27,130 nt of DNA from CAZEGV01 sp964511645 (GCA_964511645.1 CAZEGV010000036.1:1-27130); one strand, 5' to 3'. Numbered from the stretch's first letter, positions 16,197-24,197 are shown. Notes: generated by a model not told the origin, from the sequence alone. Translations and numbers: made by a program.

Positions 16197-17177
16197 TTAT
16201 CTTGCATAAATTCGAGGATGTATCCTCGCTCCTATCACTATTTCGTGAGTTCCTTTACTATAAGGTCTCAATTCGCTTATCGTAATGTCATACGAATAAG
16301 CAACTTCAATCATGTCATTATATACTACCCCTAATAGCAGAGCTATGGCATCTTGGTTACGATAAGAAATACCTCCAAAAACAATATCTTTATAATCTAA
16401 GCGTAAGTTAACATCAACTGATAATGGCAAAGGTGCTGCATAACGCCCAACTAGAGTAGGCATCAAGTATAAATCATTCCCTACAGGAAACTTGTACGAC
16501 CCTATAAAATAATAATGCCTAACAAAACGAGACAATTCACTTGCTCCTGACGTTACACCCGTCACTTTAGTACCTAAAATATTCATCACAGACATACCTG
16601 CGTAAAATTTATCTTTTTGATAAATCATACCACCAATACTCGCATCAGGCACCATCTTGGTTAATGAAGAGGACCCCGCTTGCTCTCCTACTGAATTTTC
16701 AAAGGTTAATTTACTAGCGTCTAGCCCGTACTTAGTTACCCCTATAAACGTACCTAATGCCAACCGCATACCATCGCTATGGTGTCTGTTATAGCCTTTA
16801 CCTTCTGTTAATTTTAGATTGTAAGCATAATTCGCATACAATGAATTTGTTTTGATATTTCCTGCTTGATCATTAATAAACACTCCACCTACTCCGTGCC
16901 AGTTGTGGTAATCATTTTGTTTAGTACGGGCATAATGTGTTTTACCTAATCCAGAATGTGCCGACAAATACCTAGTAGCTGGTGCTCCGTCAATACCTAC
17001 CCACTGGTTACGTACTCCCATTTTAATATCCAAAAAATCCTCCACCCCCGAAAAAGCTGGATTAACCAAGTATGGGTTGACCATATCTTGAGTAAACTGA
17101 GCTAATTGCTGTGCGTTAAGATTAAAGATAGACCCTAGCAAAAATACAAAGACGAGATGTTTTAAGTTTTTAGACAT
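16197..17177 (-). CDS. PorP/SprF-family type IX secretion outer-membrane protein (copy 2)
   Basis: This 326-residue protein has a signal peptide (LKHLVFVFLLGSIFNLNAQ) and then QLAQFTQDMVNPYLVNPAFS, DFLDIKMGVRNQWVGIDGAP and YHNWHGVGGVFINDQAG, the PorP/SprF landmarks shared with the gene downstream. The pair looks like an ancient tandem duplication, similar along its whole length but clearly diverged. SprF-type genes usually follow a giant adhesin gene with a type IX C-terminal domain; none lies here, the upstream neighbour being nspC. The pair may therefore be a stand-alone paralogue set. Outer-membrane location is expected. Confidence 0.9.
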   Translation of the reverse strand: MSKNLKHLVFVFLLGSIFNLNAQQLAQFTQDMVNPYLVNPAFSGVEDFLDIKMGVRNQWVGIDGAPATRYLSAHSGLGKTHYARTKQNDYHNWHGVGGVFINDQAGNIKTNSLYANYAYNLKLTEGKGYNRHHSDGMRLALGTFIGVTKYGLDASKLTFENSVGEQAGSSSLTKMVPDASIGGMIYQKDKFYAGMSVMNILGTKVTGVTSGASELSRFVRHYYFIGSYKFPVGNDLYLMPTLVGRYAAPLPLSVDVNLRLDYKDIVFGGISYRNQDAIALLLGVVYNDMIEVAYSYDITISELRPYSKGTHEIVIGARIHPRIYAR

Positions 17178-17335
17178 ACTTTTTATACTTTCTTAACGCT
17201 AAATGTAACTATTTCAATAATAAAAACATAAAAATTCAATTAAAAAACCTTTGCCCATCATCAAAAAAAGAAGAAAAACAGATAAAACCAATGCTTCCAT
17301 AGACGAACAAGTCTACAAAGTACATATACTATATA

Positions 17336-18439
17336 TTATTTTTTTCTAAACGAATTATAATTATATGATTTATGTAGCTTTAGCTCGCTATTTATACCGC
17401 ATTTATAAATGTTAGGGTGAATAACCCCATTAAAATGATTGGTCTTAACCATTGTATAATGCATCATGTCCAAAAATTTGACCCTATCTCCTATCTCTAA
17501 TCGTTTGTTAAAACTAAAACCGCTAACCTGATCTCCCGCCAAACAAGTTGTACCACCAAAAATATATTTGTGTTCCCCATTTATAAACTCACTTTCTACA
17601 TGGGGTTTGTAAGGCATTTCCAAACAATCAGGCATATGTGCCACAAAAGAGCAATCCAATATAGCTACCTCTTCTCCGCTTGCTGTGGGTACGATATCCA
17701 AAATAGTGCTCAACAAATAGCCTGACTCCCAAGCAACAGCAGAACCTGGTTCTATGTACACTTCTAATTTATATTTTTTGCGTAAGCGTAATAATAAATC
17801 AATTAATGATTTTACATCATAATCTTTGCGAGTAATAGCATGCCCTCCCCCTAGGTTTATCCACTTCAACTGATGTAATTCCCTAGCAAATTTATCTTCG
17901 ATAATCCCTACCACTTTTATAAGAGACGTAACATCATTTTCGCATAAAGCGTGAATATGAATTCCTTCAACTCCTAACGGGAGCTCTTTAATTGCACTAA
18001 TAGGTACTCCCAGTCGAGAAAAAGAACTAGAAGGGTTGTACATATCCACTTTTATGTCCGATACTTCTGGGTTGATACGTAAACCTAGAGAAATATTAGG
18101 TAATAAGGATTTATACTTCCCTAACTGAGCAATAGAATTAAAGACCAAATGACTGGCTAATTCTCTATACTGAATAATTTCTTTTTCTGTGTAAACAGGA
18201 CTATAAACAAAAGACTTATCACCCCAATACTCTTGTACCAATAATGCTTCGTTGAGAGAACTTATAGCCGCCCCTGTTAAATACTCTCTAATTAAAGGGA
18301 AAGCTTGGTGCATAGAAAATGCCTTAAGAGCCATCAACACTTTTGCCCCACTCTGCTGCTCAACGCTGCTTAGTAATTTGAGGTTTTTGATAAGCTTCTC
18401 TTCTTCTAATACAAATGCTGGTGTCTGAATCGTTTGCAT
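17336..18439 (-). CDS. nspC: Carboxynorspermidine/carboxyspermidine decarboxylase
   Basis: This 367-residue PLP-dependent decarboxylase of the alanine-racemase fold has the cofactor lysine K39 in VLMALKAFS, HALCEND (about 157-163), the phosphate loop NLGGGH (about 188-193), the EPGSAVAWESG strand and GGTTCLAGD with the C-terminal active-site cysteine. It removes CO2 from carboxyspermidine or carboxynorspermidine to give the triamine. It begins three bases after the stop of the dehydrogenase upstream, which makes its substrate; together they form the complete two-gene route. In Bacteroidota the product is usually taken to be spermidine. Confidence 0.93.
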   Translation of the reverse strand: MQTIQTPAFVLEEEKLIKNLKLLSSVEQQSGAKVLMALKAFSMHQAFPLIREYLTGAAISSLNEALLVQEYWGDKSFVYSPVYTEKEIIQYRELASHLVFNSIAQLGKYKSLLPNISLGLRINPEVSDIKVDMYNPSSSFSRLGVPISAIKELPLGVEGIHIHALCENDVTSLIKVVGIIEDKFARELHQLKWINLGGGHAITRKDYDVKSLIDLLLRLRKKYKLEVYIEPGSAVAWESGYLLSTILDIVPTASGEEVAILDCSFVAHMPDCLEMPYKPHVESEFINGEHKYIFGGTTCLAGDQVSGFSFNKRLEIGDRVKFLDMMHYTMVKTNHFNGVIHPNIYKCGINSELKLHKSYNYNSFRKK

Positions 18440-18442
18440 CTT

Positions 18443-19648
18443 TTAGTAAGTATGAGGTAAATCAATATTAACTTGATCAGCCCACGGAAGCCCATGTTTT
18501 TGTAACTCCTTCATAAAAGGATCGGGATTAAACTCTTCTACATTATATACCCCTGCTTTTAACCAAGTACCTTCTAGTATCATCTTTGCACCAATCATCA
18601 CAGGTACCCCTGTAGTATAAGCCACTCCTTGTCCCTTTACTTCTGTCCAAGCTACAACATGGCTACAATTATTATAGATGTAATAGGTTTTGTCTTTCCC
18701 ATCTTTAATCCCTTTTATTTGGCAACCTATAGATGTCCACCCTGTATAATTCTCCCCCAAAGATGATGGTTCTGGTAAAACTGCTTTCAGAAACTCTAAG
18801 GGTACTATTTGTTGCCCATTATAATCAATTGGCTTAATGCTTGTCATTCCTATATTTTGTAATACATTAAGATGTGTAAGGTATCCTTGCCCAAAAGTCA
18901 TCCAAAACCTTGCTCTTTTTATAGTTGGGAAGTTTTTTACTAAGGACTCTAATTCTTCGTGATACAGTAGGTATGATTCTTTTTCTCCTATTTCGGGGTA
19001 ATTGATAAGCTTATGAATCTCCATTGGCTTGGTTTCTATCCACTTTCCATCTTGCCAATATTTTCCGTTTTGAGTAATTTCTCGGATGTTGATTTCTGGA
19101 TTAAAGTTAGTAGCAAAAGCTTTCCCGTGGTCTCCTGCGTTACAATCTACAATGTCTAAGTAATGTATTTCATCAAAATGATGTTTAGCCGCATACGCTG
19201 TAAAGACCCCTGTTACCCCTGGGTCAAATCCGCACCCCAGTAACGCCATTATTCCTTTCTCTTCAAATCGCTTTTTATACGCCCATTGCCAGCTGTACTC
19301 AAATTTCGCTTTCTCTTTGGGTTCATAGTTTGCAGTATCTAAATAATGTACCCTTTCTGCCAGACAGGCATCCATAATTGGTAAATCTTGATAAGGCAAA
19401 GCTACATTAATCACCAACTTAGGCTGGTATTTTTGTATCAAATCCCTTACTTGACCTGCATCATCGGCATCTACTTGAGCCGTTGTAATTGTCATATTTT
19501 TGATTTCAGCAGCTATGGCATCACACTTTGACTTTGTCCTGCTCGCTAGCACAATAGCAGAAAACACCTCTGGAAGCATTGCACATTTTTTGACAACAAC
19601 ATTACTTACTCCTCCAGCTCCTATTATTAATATTTTTGACATGAACAT
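18443..19648 (-). CDS. Saccharopine dehydrogenase-like carboxy(nor)spermidine synthase
   Basis: About 400 residues with an N-terminal Rossmann motif (ILIIGAGGVSNVVVKKCA, about 5-22) and the Lys1-like features LLGCGFDPGVTGVFTAYAA (about 137-155) and DCNAGDH. In this context, directly before nspC, it is best read as the NADPH-dependent enzyme that condenses a diamine with aspartate semialdehyde to form carboxyspermidine or carboxynorspermidine, rather than a lysine-pathway enzyme. Two ATGs are possible (MFM and the second Met); both lie before the Rossmann strand. A TATATTTG box is 22 bases upstream. Confidence 0.9.
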   Translation of the reverse strand: MFMSKILIIGAGGVSNVVVKKCAMLPEVFSAIVLASRTKSKCDAIAAEIKNMTITTAQVDADDAGQVRDLIQKYQPKLVINVALPYQDLPIMDACLAERVHYLDTANYEPKEKAKFEYSWQWAYKKRFEEKGIMALLGCGFDPGVTGVFTAYAAKHHFDEIHYLDIVDCNAGDHGKAFATNFNPEINIREITQNGKYWQDGKWIETKPMEIHKLINYPEIGEKESYLLYHEELESLVKNFPTIKRARFWMTFGQGYLTHLNVLQNIGMTSIKPIDYNGQQIVPLEFLKAVLPEPSSLGENYTGWTSIGCQIKGIKDGKDKTYYIYNNCSHVVAWTEVKGQGVAYTTGVPVMIGAKMILEGTWLKAGVYNVEEFNPDPFMKELQKHGLPWADQVNIDLPHTY

Positions 19649-19669
19649 AAATTAACTAATATGAAAACA

Positions 19670-19677
19670 CAAATATA
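19670..19677 (-). promoter_or_regulatory. -7 box for the polyamine operon
   Basis: TATATTTG on the minus strand matches TAnnTTTG, 21 bases before the first ATG of the dehydrogenase gene. A TTTTG (19690-19694) lies closer than usual, so the -33 element is uncertain. Confidence 0.35.
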
Positions 19678-19820
19678 AAGAGTCTTAAACAAAATTCATT
19701 GTTTTTTTTCGGGAGATGATACCAATTCACACTGTATTTATTAGGACGTTCCTCTCACTCGCTAAAACGACTCATGACAGTCGGACTTTTTGTTCCCAAT
19801 CTTTATTTTTTTTTGTGTTT

Positions 19821-19896
19821 GACATTTCGACAAGCTCAATGTGACACAAAAAAAATAACAAAGGATTTCCACAAATAATGTCCATCTCCTGACGGA
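19821..19896 (+). repeat. Composite intergenic repeat, short form (copy F)
   Basis: GACATTTCGACAAGCTCAAT followed by GTGACACAAA (19821-19850) forms the left module and TGTCCATCTCCTGACGGA (19879-19896) a diverged right module. GGATTTCCAC (19863-19872) between them matches an edge of the structured element. The 274-base gap between the polyamine genes and idi holds no gene. Confidence 0.55.
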
Positions 19897-19922
19897 TTCC
19901 TAACGCAAAAAAAATGGGCTAA

Positions 19923-20444
19923 CTAATCTAGCTTTTTCACAACTCGTTCAAATAGCTCTTTGAACCAAAAAGTATATCTATCTGGAAACTGACTAATTCC
20001 TTTTCGGATTTCCTCTATCGAAAAATAGCCCCAATCTTTTACTTCTAGCAGGTTAGGCTTAAGTTCTTTATTGTACTTTCCAAGCCAAATATGATCGTAT
20101 TCATGCTCTGTAAGTCCATTACCAAAAGTAACCTTATATGTAAACGAAAAAAGTGGTTTTAAACCTTCTGCTATAATATTAAGCTCTTCTTGTAGCCTAC
20201 GAGGAATGGCTTTTTCTAATTTTTCTCTTGGTGCTGGATGCGAACAACAAGCATTTGTCCATAAGTCAGGACTATGGTATTTATTACTCGCTCTTTGATG
20301 TAAAAGCATCTCACCTTTATTATTTATAATAAAAATGCTAAACGCTCTGTGTAACTTACCCTCTAAGTGAGCTTTAAGTTTTTCTTCTTTTCCTATCTCC
20401 TCGTCTTTGGTATTTACGAGTATCACATAATCTTTGCTAGGCAT
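19923..20444 (-). CDS. idi: Isopentenyl-diphosphate delta-isomerase, type 1
   Basis: This 173-residue Nudix-fold enzyme interconverts IPP and DMAPP. It has the catalytic cysteine in NACCSHP (C66/C67), the metal-binding histidines around HLEGKLHRAFS, the Nudix-like helix REKLEKAIPRRLQEELNI (about 73-90) and the acidic pair in TEHEYDH (E113, E115). Length is close to the E. coli enzyme. It follows the small ribbon-helix-helix-like gene by 17 bases and may share its transcript. Confidence 0.95.
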   Translation of the reverse strand: MPSKDYVILVNTKDEEIGKEEKLKAHLEGKLHRAFSIFIINNKGEMLLHQRASNKYHSPDLWTNACCSHPAPREKLEKAIPRRLQEELNIIAEGLKPLFSFTYKVTFGNGLTEHEYDHIWLGKYNKELKPNLLEVKDWGYFSIEEIRKGISQFPDRYTFWFKELFERVVKKLD

Positions 20445-20461
20445 TTACAATACAAAAAAAA

Positions 20462-20683
20462 TTAAAATAAAGACATCTGAGACTCCCCTTTTTTGGATTT
20501 ATTAGGTAGCTGTGTATCATCCTGCATCCTACCTTTTTCAATCTGAAGTCTTATCCATTGCGGAATAGACATCCCCGTTCTATTTGCCAAAGCTAGTAAT
20601 TTTTCATGCTCTTTTTCGCTTACCTTAAAAGATACTTGAGTATTACGTGGGTTTGATTTTTTGAAATGTTCTCCTTTTGGCAT
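20462..20683 (-). CDS. Small ribbon-helix-helix-like protein
   Basis: This 73-residue basic protein contains NTQVSFKVSEKEHEKLLALA followed by NRTGMSIPQWIRLQIEKGRM (about 14-53), the strand-helix-helix pattern of CopG/MobC-type ribbon-helix-helix proteins. The Lys-rich N-terminus and a polar tail ending SQMSLF lie outside the fold. DNA binding is likely from the fold, but no target or partner is evident. It lies just upstream of idi in the same direction. It has no toxin neighbour, so a toxin-antitoxin role is not supported. Confidence 0.7.
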   Translation of the reverse strand: MPKGEHFKKSNPRNTQVSFKVSEKEHEKLLALANRTGMSIPQWIRLQIEKGRMQDDTQLPNKSKKGESQMSLF

Positions 20684-20930
20684 AATGATAGTTATTTAAG
20701 AACACCAAGTAAACGAAAATTGAAATCATTTACAAGACAATCTCTTTAGATTTCCTTATTTAATTAAAAAAATATAAAGAAGACCTAAAACAAATATTAT
20801 TAAGAATACTATATATATAAATAGTTCTATCAACAAAATAATTACTTAAAACCTCTTATGAGGCTTACATTATACTTCGTTATATTTCAGCTTCTCATGG
20901 TCGGGCTATCCGCTATATCTTTTTTGTTTT

Positions 20931-21110
20931 TGACATTTCGACACACAAAGCACCTATTATTAATTAAAAACGATCACCAAGGGCTAGGACGCCCTTTATT
21001 CATAATAGGTGGCTGTGTCCTGCTACTAAGGACGTGTCCGTCTACTGACGGAACCGCTGAAAACGCTTAACCTACGACCAGAAACTACAAGCTAAGACCA
21101 GTGGGGGTAT
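20931..21110 (+). repeat. Composite intergenic repeat, long form (copy A)
   Basis: Left module TGACATTTCGACACACAAAG (20931-20950); core with terminal arms CACCTATTAT (20951-20960) and ATAATAGGTG (21002-21011) enclosing AAGGGC/GCCCTT (20979-20984, 20991-20996); then GTCCT/AGGAC (21017-21033); the right hairpin module GTGTCCGTCTACTGACGGA (21034-21052); and an end segment CGCTTAACCTACGAC through GCTAAGACCAGTGGGGG to 21110, abutting the stop of the membrane protein gene. Before it, TCGGGCTATCCGCTATATCT (20901-20920) is a fragment of the structured element. The plus-strand open frame 20858-21070 lies within these repeats and is not a gene. Confidence 0.75.
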
Positions 21111-21114
21111 TTAC

Positions 21115-21693
21115 TTAATAGTCTAATTTAAAAACACTAGGATTTCCCTTTGAATAAAAGACTCTTATCTCAGTACCTACCCCTGGGTAAGGCTTATCAG
21201 ACACCCCTTTAAATAAATCATAATGCTCTTTTGTAACATATCGATGGAAAACAGCCTTTGTATACAGAACATCTTTCACTTGATATTCAAATTCTATATT
21301 TTCTATATCAACTACTTCCATTTTTTTTAATCGTTTACTACTCCATTTTTTTGTTACGAGACCTTTAGTTGAGGATGAGTTATACTGTAACTCTACTTGA
21401 CTCATTTCTATATAATGATTGACACAAAACAAAAAAGAAAACACTCCTACACTTACGCTAATCACAATCATCATTGTCCAAAAAAGATGAAGATGTTTTG
21501 TCTTTTCAATTAAACGCTTGTACTCACTTACTGAAAAACTACTCGTCAAAGACGACACAACACCATAAGTAAGCAACAAAGCAATTACTGCTGAAATCAA
21601 TACAGGTGAGTTAGTAAAAGTCAAGAATGACATATAAATATAAACCAACACAAACAAACCTAGCGTAATAGCTAATCCTAATATCTTTTTCAT
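21115..21693 (-). CDS. DUF3592-like membrane protein
   Basis: This 192-residue protein has about three hydrophobic helices (residues 5-20, 30-47 and 71-92) and then a soluble C-terminal domain of about 100 residues ending RVFYSKGNPSVFKLDY. The closing pattern (Y-P-G-x-G-x-E-I-x-V-x-Y followed by P) resembles DUF3592-type proteins, which have no settled function. It starts five bases after the Imm49-like gene and is probably the third gene of the toxin-tip transcript. It could protect the inner membrane or be an unrelated passenger; there is no evidence for either. Its stop abuts repeat copy A. Confidence 0.65.
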   Translation of the reverse strand: MKKILGLAITLGLFVLVYIYMSFLTFTNSPVLISAVIALLLTYGVVSSLTSSFSVSEYKRLIEKTKHLHLFWTMMIVISVSVGVFSFLFCVNHYIEMSQVELQYNSSSTKGLVTKKWSSKRLKKMEVVDIENIEFEYQVKDVLYTKAVFHRYVTKEHYDLFKGVSDKPYPGVGTEIRVFYSKGNPSVFKLDY

Positions 21694-21698
21694 ATATT

Positions 21699-22463
21699 TT
21701 AGTTTAAGAAGTCATAAGGAATTTCATAATTATCTAACGGCTCAATAGGTAAAATTTCTTTAGGTACTAATGGACTATTTACTTCAACTTCTAATCCTTG
21801 TCTCCAAGCCAATTTTGCATAACCCAAAGCAGGTTGAGAAACATATTTATTTAAAACAGTATTATCATTTCTCTTTTTATGAATTTTGGGGCTGACTAAT
21901 TGCTCCAAAATTTCTTCACATTTACTTTTGTCTTTACTTAAAAGCGCTTTGTAAAACTCATAATCCAATTTTAGTTCTTGTTGGTTTTTTGGTAGTTTGG
22001 GTAGCGTTAATGTTTCAATGATATTTAGGTTTCTCTCTATTCCTTGAATATCATTAGCCATAAAAAACTGAACTGTATTACACCAAATAGCATCTTTACC
22101 TTTTGACACATTTTTATCCATACTGGGCATTCGCCCCCAAGCATTATATCTTAATTCCGAATACGATTTAATTAAGATTTCATTGTCACTCAAAATAGGA
22201 TAGACAATATAAGGAAGTCCAAAATCAAATAATGTATCATTAAATTTTTCAATTCTCATTTTGTCAAGAAGTGATGCTATATAAAAATGCAGTTTACTTT
22301 CTGCATAATCTTTATCATTAATTGATTTTATTGCTAAGTCTATCTCTAAAAATCTAAAATTCAAGCCCATTGACTTTAAATTTCTTTCATCAGTAGTAAT
22401 ATGGTTAATCCAAATATCAGTACTCTTTAATTTATCAGATATTCTATCATTAATTGTTTGCAT
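21699..22463 (-). CDS. Imm49-like immunity protein
   Basis: This 254-residue, largely helical soluble protein ends with VSPKIHKKRN (about 190-199) and QPALGYAKLAWRQGLEVEV then NSPLVPKEILP (about 211-241), which I recognise as the C-terminal signature of immunity family Imm49 from polymorphic-toxin loci. These proteins are thought to bind and neutralise a nuclease-type toxin made from the adjacent gene. It starts two bases after the stop of the nuclease tip gene, with AGGAGG placed before its ATG. This fits a tip-immunity pair. No signal peptide, so it acts in the cytoplasm. Confidence 0.78.
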   Translation of the reverse strand: MQTINDRISDKLKSTDIWINHITTDERNLKSMGLNFRFLEIDLAIKSINDKDYAESKLHFYIASLLDKMRIEKFNDTLFDFGLPYIVYPILSDNEILIKSYSELRYNAWGRMPSMDKNVSKGKDAIWCNTVQFFMANDIQGIERNLNIIETLTLPKLPKNQQELKLDYEFYKALLSKDKSKCEEILEQLVSPKIHKKRNDNTVLNKYVSQPALGYAKLAWRQGLEVEVNSPLVPKEILPIEPLDNYEIPYDFLN

Positions 22464-22465
22464 AT

Positions 22466-22849
22466 TTAAAAGCCTCCTAATTTCAAGAAATTAACCTCTC
22501 CAGTTGCTTTATCTACAGCTACAACATATTTTTTAATAAATCCGACTGGCGAATTTTGAATTGCTGTTGCTGTTTGTTTTTGTAACCCTGTGAGATTATT
22601 TAGTTTATTATCTGCAATATATCTTATCCAATCCTCTTTCATTTGAGATGGTAACCCAGTAGAACTGTTTCCATTATTTAATTTTACAGAACCATTTATT
22701 TTCATTTGCTTACTTTCCATTACTATAATTTCTGTTGGATTTTCTATATCCCCTTTATAATAAAACCCATCAATACCATTATTTCCATTTTTTCCAAAAT
22801 ATTTTCCATCACCTATACTATACCCCGATGGTCTTAGCTTGTAATACAC
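22466..22849 (-). CDS. Orphan polymorphic-toxin tip, PD-(D/E)xK-like nuclease domain
   Basis: A 127-residue open frame resembles C-terminal nuclease domains of RHS/WapA/CDI-type toxins: GIDGFYYKG with D27, then IIVMESKQMK with E45 and K47 (D...ExK), then LPSQMKEDWIRYI (about 66-78), which follows the common QM-x-DWI pattern. The only possible start is GTG at 22849; a stop (TAA) lies six codons upstream in frame and no ATG precedes the catalytic core. It therefore looks like a detached tip, made silent or weakly expressed by loss of its N-terminal carrier, or waiting to recombine with one. Its first codons lie inside inverted repeat copy D. The immunity gene follows at once. Confidence 0.65.
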   Translation of the reverse strand: MYYKLRPSGYSIGDGKYFGKNGNNGIDGFYYKGDIENPTEIIVMESKQMKINGSVKLNNGNSSTGLPSQMKEDWIRYIADNKLNNLTGLQKQTATAIQNSPVGFIKKYVVAVDKATGEVNFLKLGGF

Positions 22850-22910
22850 ATACCTAGTCGTAGGTTAAGCTTTTTTAGCGGTTCTACGACTTACGATAAC
22901 CAAGGGCATC
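22820..22910 (-). repeat. Inverted partial copy of the composite repeat (copy D)
   Basis: On the minus strand GAACCGCTAAAAAAGCTTAA, CCTACGACTAG and TACAAGCTAAGACC then CGGGGTAT match the end segment of copy A, with AAGGGCA/TGCCC nearby (22900-22916). Copy D and copy A face each other across the block 21115-22819. The repeat runs into the first ten codons of the toxin tip. Confidence 0.65.
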
Positions 22911-22970
22911 TTGCCCGTCATTATACAAAGTACTACAAATAAAACAAAAAGAAATTAGCCAAAGTTTTGT

Positions 22971-23109
22971 ATTGATAAACTCAGGCTGACACAAAACACC
23001 TATTATTAATTACTCACTCTTCATTATTAATTAAAAATACACCGCGGGCAGGATGCCCTTTATTCATAATAGGTGGCTGTGTCCTGCTACTAAGGACGTG
23101 TCCGTCTAC
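22971..23109 (+). repeat. Composite intergenic repeat, long form (copy B)
   Basis: It contains a decayed left module (ATTGATAAACTCAGGCTGAC), arms CACCTATTAT (22997-23006) and ATAATAGGTG (23066-23075), a GGGCA/TGCCC hairpin, GTCCT/AGGAC, and the start of the right module (GTGTCCGTCTAC, ending 23109). Sequence identity with copy A stops abruptly in the loop of the right hairpin, as if cut there. Confidence 0.7.
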
Positions 23110-23138
23110 ACACTTAATTTAAAGCTACAATCTACATG

Positions 23139-23336
23139 GCATTCCGAAGCTTCGGAATGCAACTGCCTACACCACGCCTAAATTATACACTTTTACACAA
23201 AACTCAAAACTCCATAAAAACTACACCTCACCTACCCAACTCCTCACAGGCAGTTGCAAACTGCCAACAAAACACCACACTCTAAACCCAATGCCTTGCC
23301 TGATTGAAGAAACCGCTTCGCTCATTCTCCAATCAG
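23139..23336. repeat. Cluster of palindromes in a non-coding stretch
   Basis: This holds a perfect 22-bp palindrome at 23139-23160 (GCATTCCGAAG and its complement), a 7-bp hairpin GGCAGTT/AACTGCC at 23249-23265, a 9-bp inverted pair GCAACTGCC (23159-23167) and GGCAGTTGC (23249-23257), and CTGATTG/CAATCAG (23300-23336) just after the gene ending at 23345. On the minus strand these could form a folded 3' region or terminator; no convincing U-tract is seen. The stretch 23110-23344 has no plausible ORF. Confidence 0.6.
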
Positions 23337-23344
23337 CACCGGAA

Positions 23345-24114
23345 CTAATCTAAAAAAGTCATAAAATACTCATCACCTAAATTATACAAGGCAAGAAGAT
23401 TAGTTAGGTTAATACCTCCTGACGAACTTGTTAATTCACTTATTAAGTGTTTTTCTTTCTCATTACTAGGGGGCATTAAACCTATTATCTTTTTCAGAAA
23501 TAAAACATTTATTTTACCAAAAATTCTAGTTAAATCATTTAAACGTTCATCTACAGATGTCATATCCCATACATACTGAAACTCACCTTCCATAAAACGC
23601 TTTTCAAACCGAGCATACTGCGACTCCGTACGCCCTTGTTTGTTTGTAAGGCACATTCACTTGATGCGTACATCCAAAGAGTCATTTCCCCATTAAAAGA
23701 AACACTTAACTCCGTACCCTTTCCGCCCCCAGATCCTTTAATTCCTACAACAAATGTTACTTGACCACCGCTTAACTCATCAGGAGGTAGAACTCTACTT
23801 TTGCTATCATCTCGTAACCATTCGTCATATGCAAAATTCACACCCCCACCACCTTCTACTACTCCTGATGAGCTTGCTGAAAATACTTTTCCGTCTCCGC
23901 CTTTTATCAGGACTGGGATAGTGGCAGTTTGTCCGCCTACCGTTACTTGGTATCCGCTTACGATAATGTCTGATGCTGTAATGTTTTCGGTGAGCGTGAT
24001 GTCTTCGCCCAAACCTCCGTCTTTGGGCATGCCAACTAATAGACTATCATTAGCACTCAAACTTGTAAAAAAGCTTAAGGCAACTAAAAGAAATATTTTA
24101 AATAATCTACTCAC
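23345..24114 (-). pseudogene. Secreted protein split by a 4-base repeat (frameshifted or phase-variable)
   Basis: The upstream frame (GTG at 24114) encodes 184 residues: a signal peptide (MSRLFKIFLLVALSFFTSLSA), then Gly-rich sequence. The overlapping downstream frame encodes 103 residues ending at 23345, starting within the same DNA. The frames cross at TTGTTTGTTTGT (23636-23647; ACAA x3 on the coding strand). One extra ACAA unit would read ALQTNKQGRTESQYARFEKR and join residues 1-159 to the downstream frame, giving a 257-residue protein. The sequence beyond the slip in the upper frame (GVRSRSMLG...) looks like out-of-frame noise. I recognise no domain. It may be a contingency locus, a real mutation or a sequencing error. 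A TATCTTTG box lies just before the GTG. Confidence 0.6.
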
Positions 24115-24120
24115 GGGTTA

Positions 24121-24128
24121 CAAAGATA
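24121..24128 (-). promoter_or_regulatory. -7 box for the split secreted gene
   Basis: TATCTTTG on the minus strand matches TAnnTTTG and ends six bases before the GTG start, again implying a very short or absent leader. No good -33 TTG is at normal spacing. Confidence 0.35.
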
Positions 24129-24197
24129 AAAAATTAACAGAAAACATTCGGAATCAATCACAAAACATAGTAAAAAAAACAACTCTACTAAAAACCT

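Noticed and set aside
20858..21070. Plus-strand open frame of 70 codons with a hydrophobic start
   Set aside because: Most of it lies within repeat copy A and its coding sense is lost in copies B and C, so it is an accidental frame.
22971..23344. CRISPR array
   Set aside because: The repeats are long, dispersed, of unequal spacing and contain internal hairpins; there are no regular short repeats or spacers and no cas genes.
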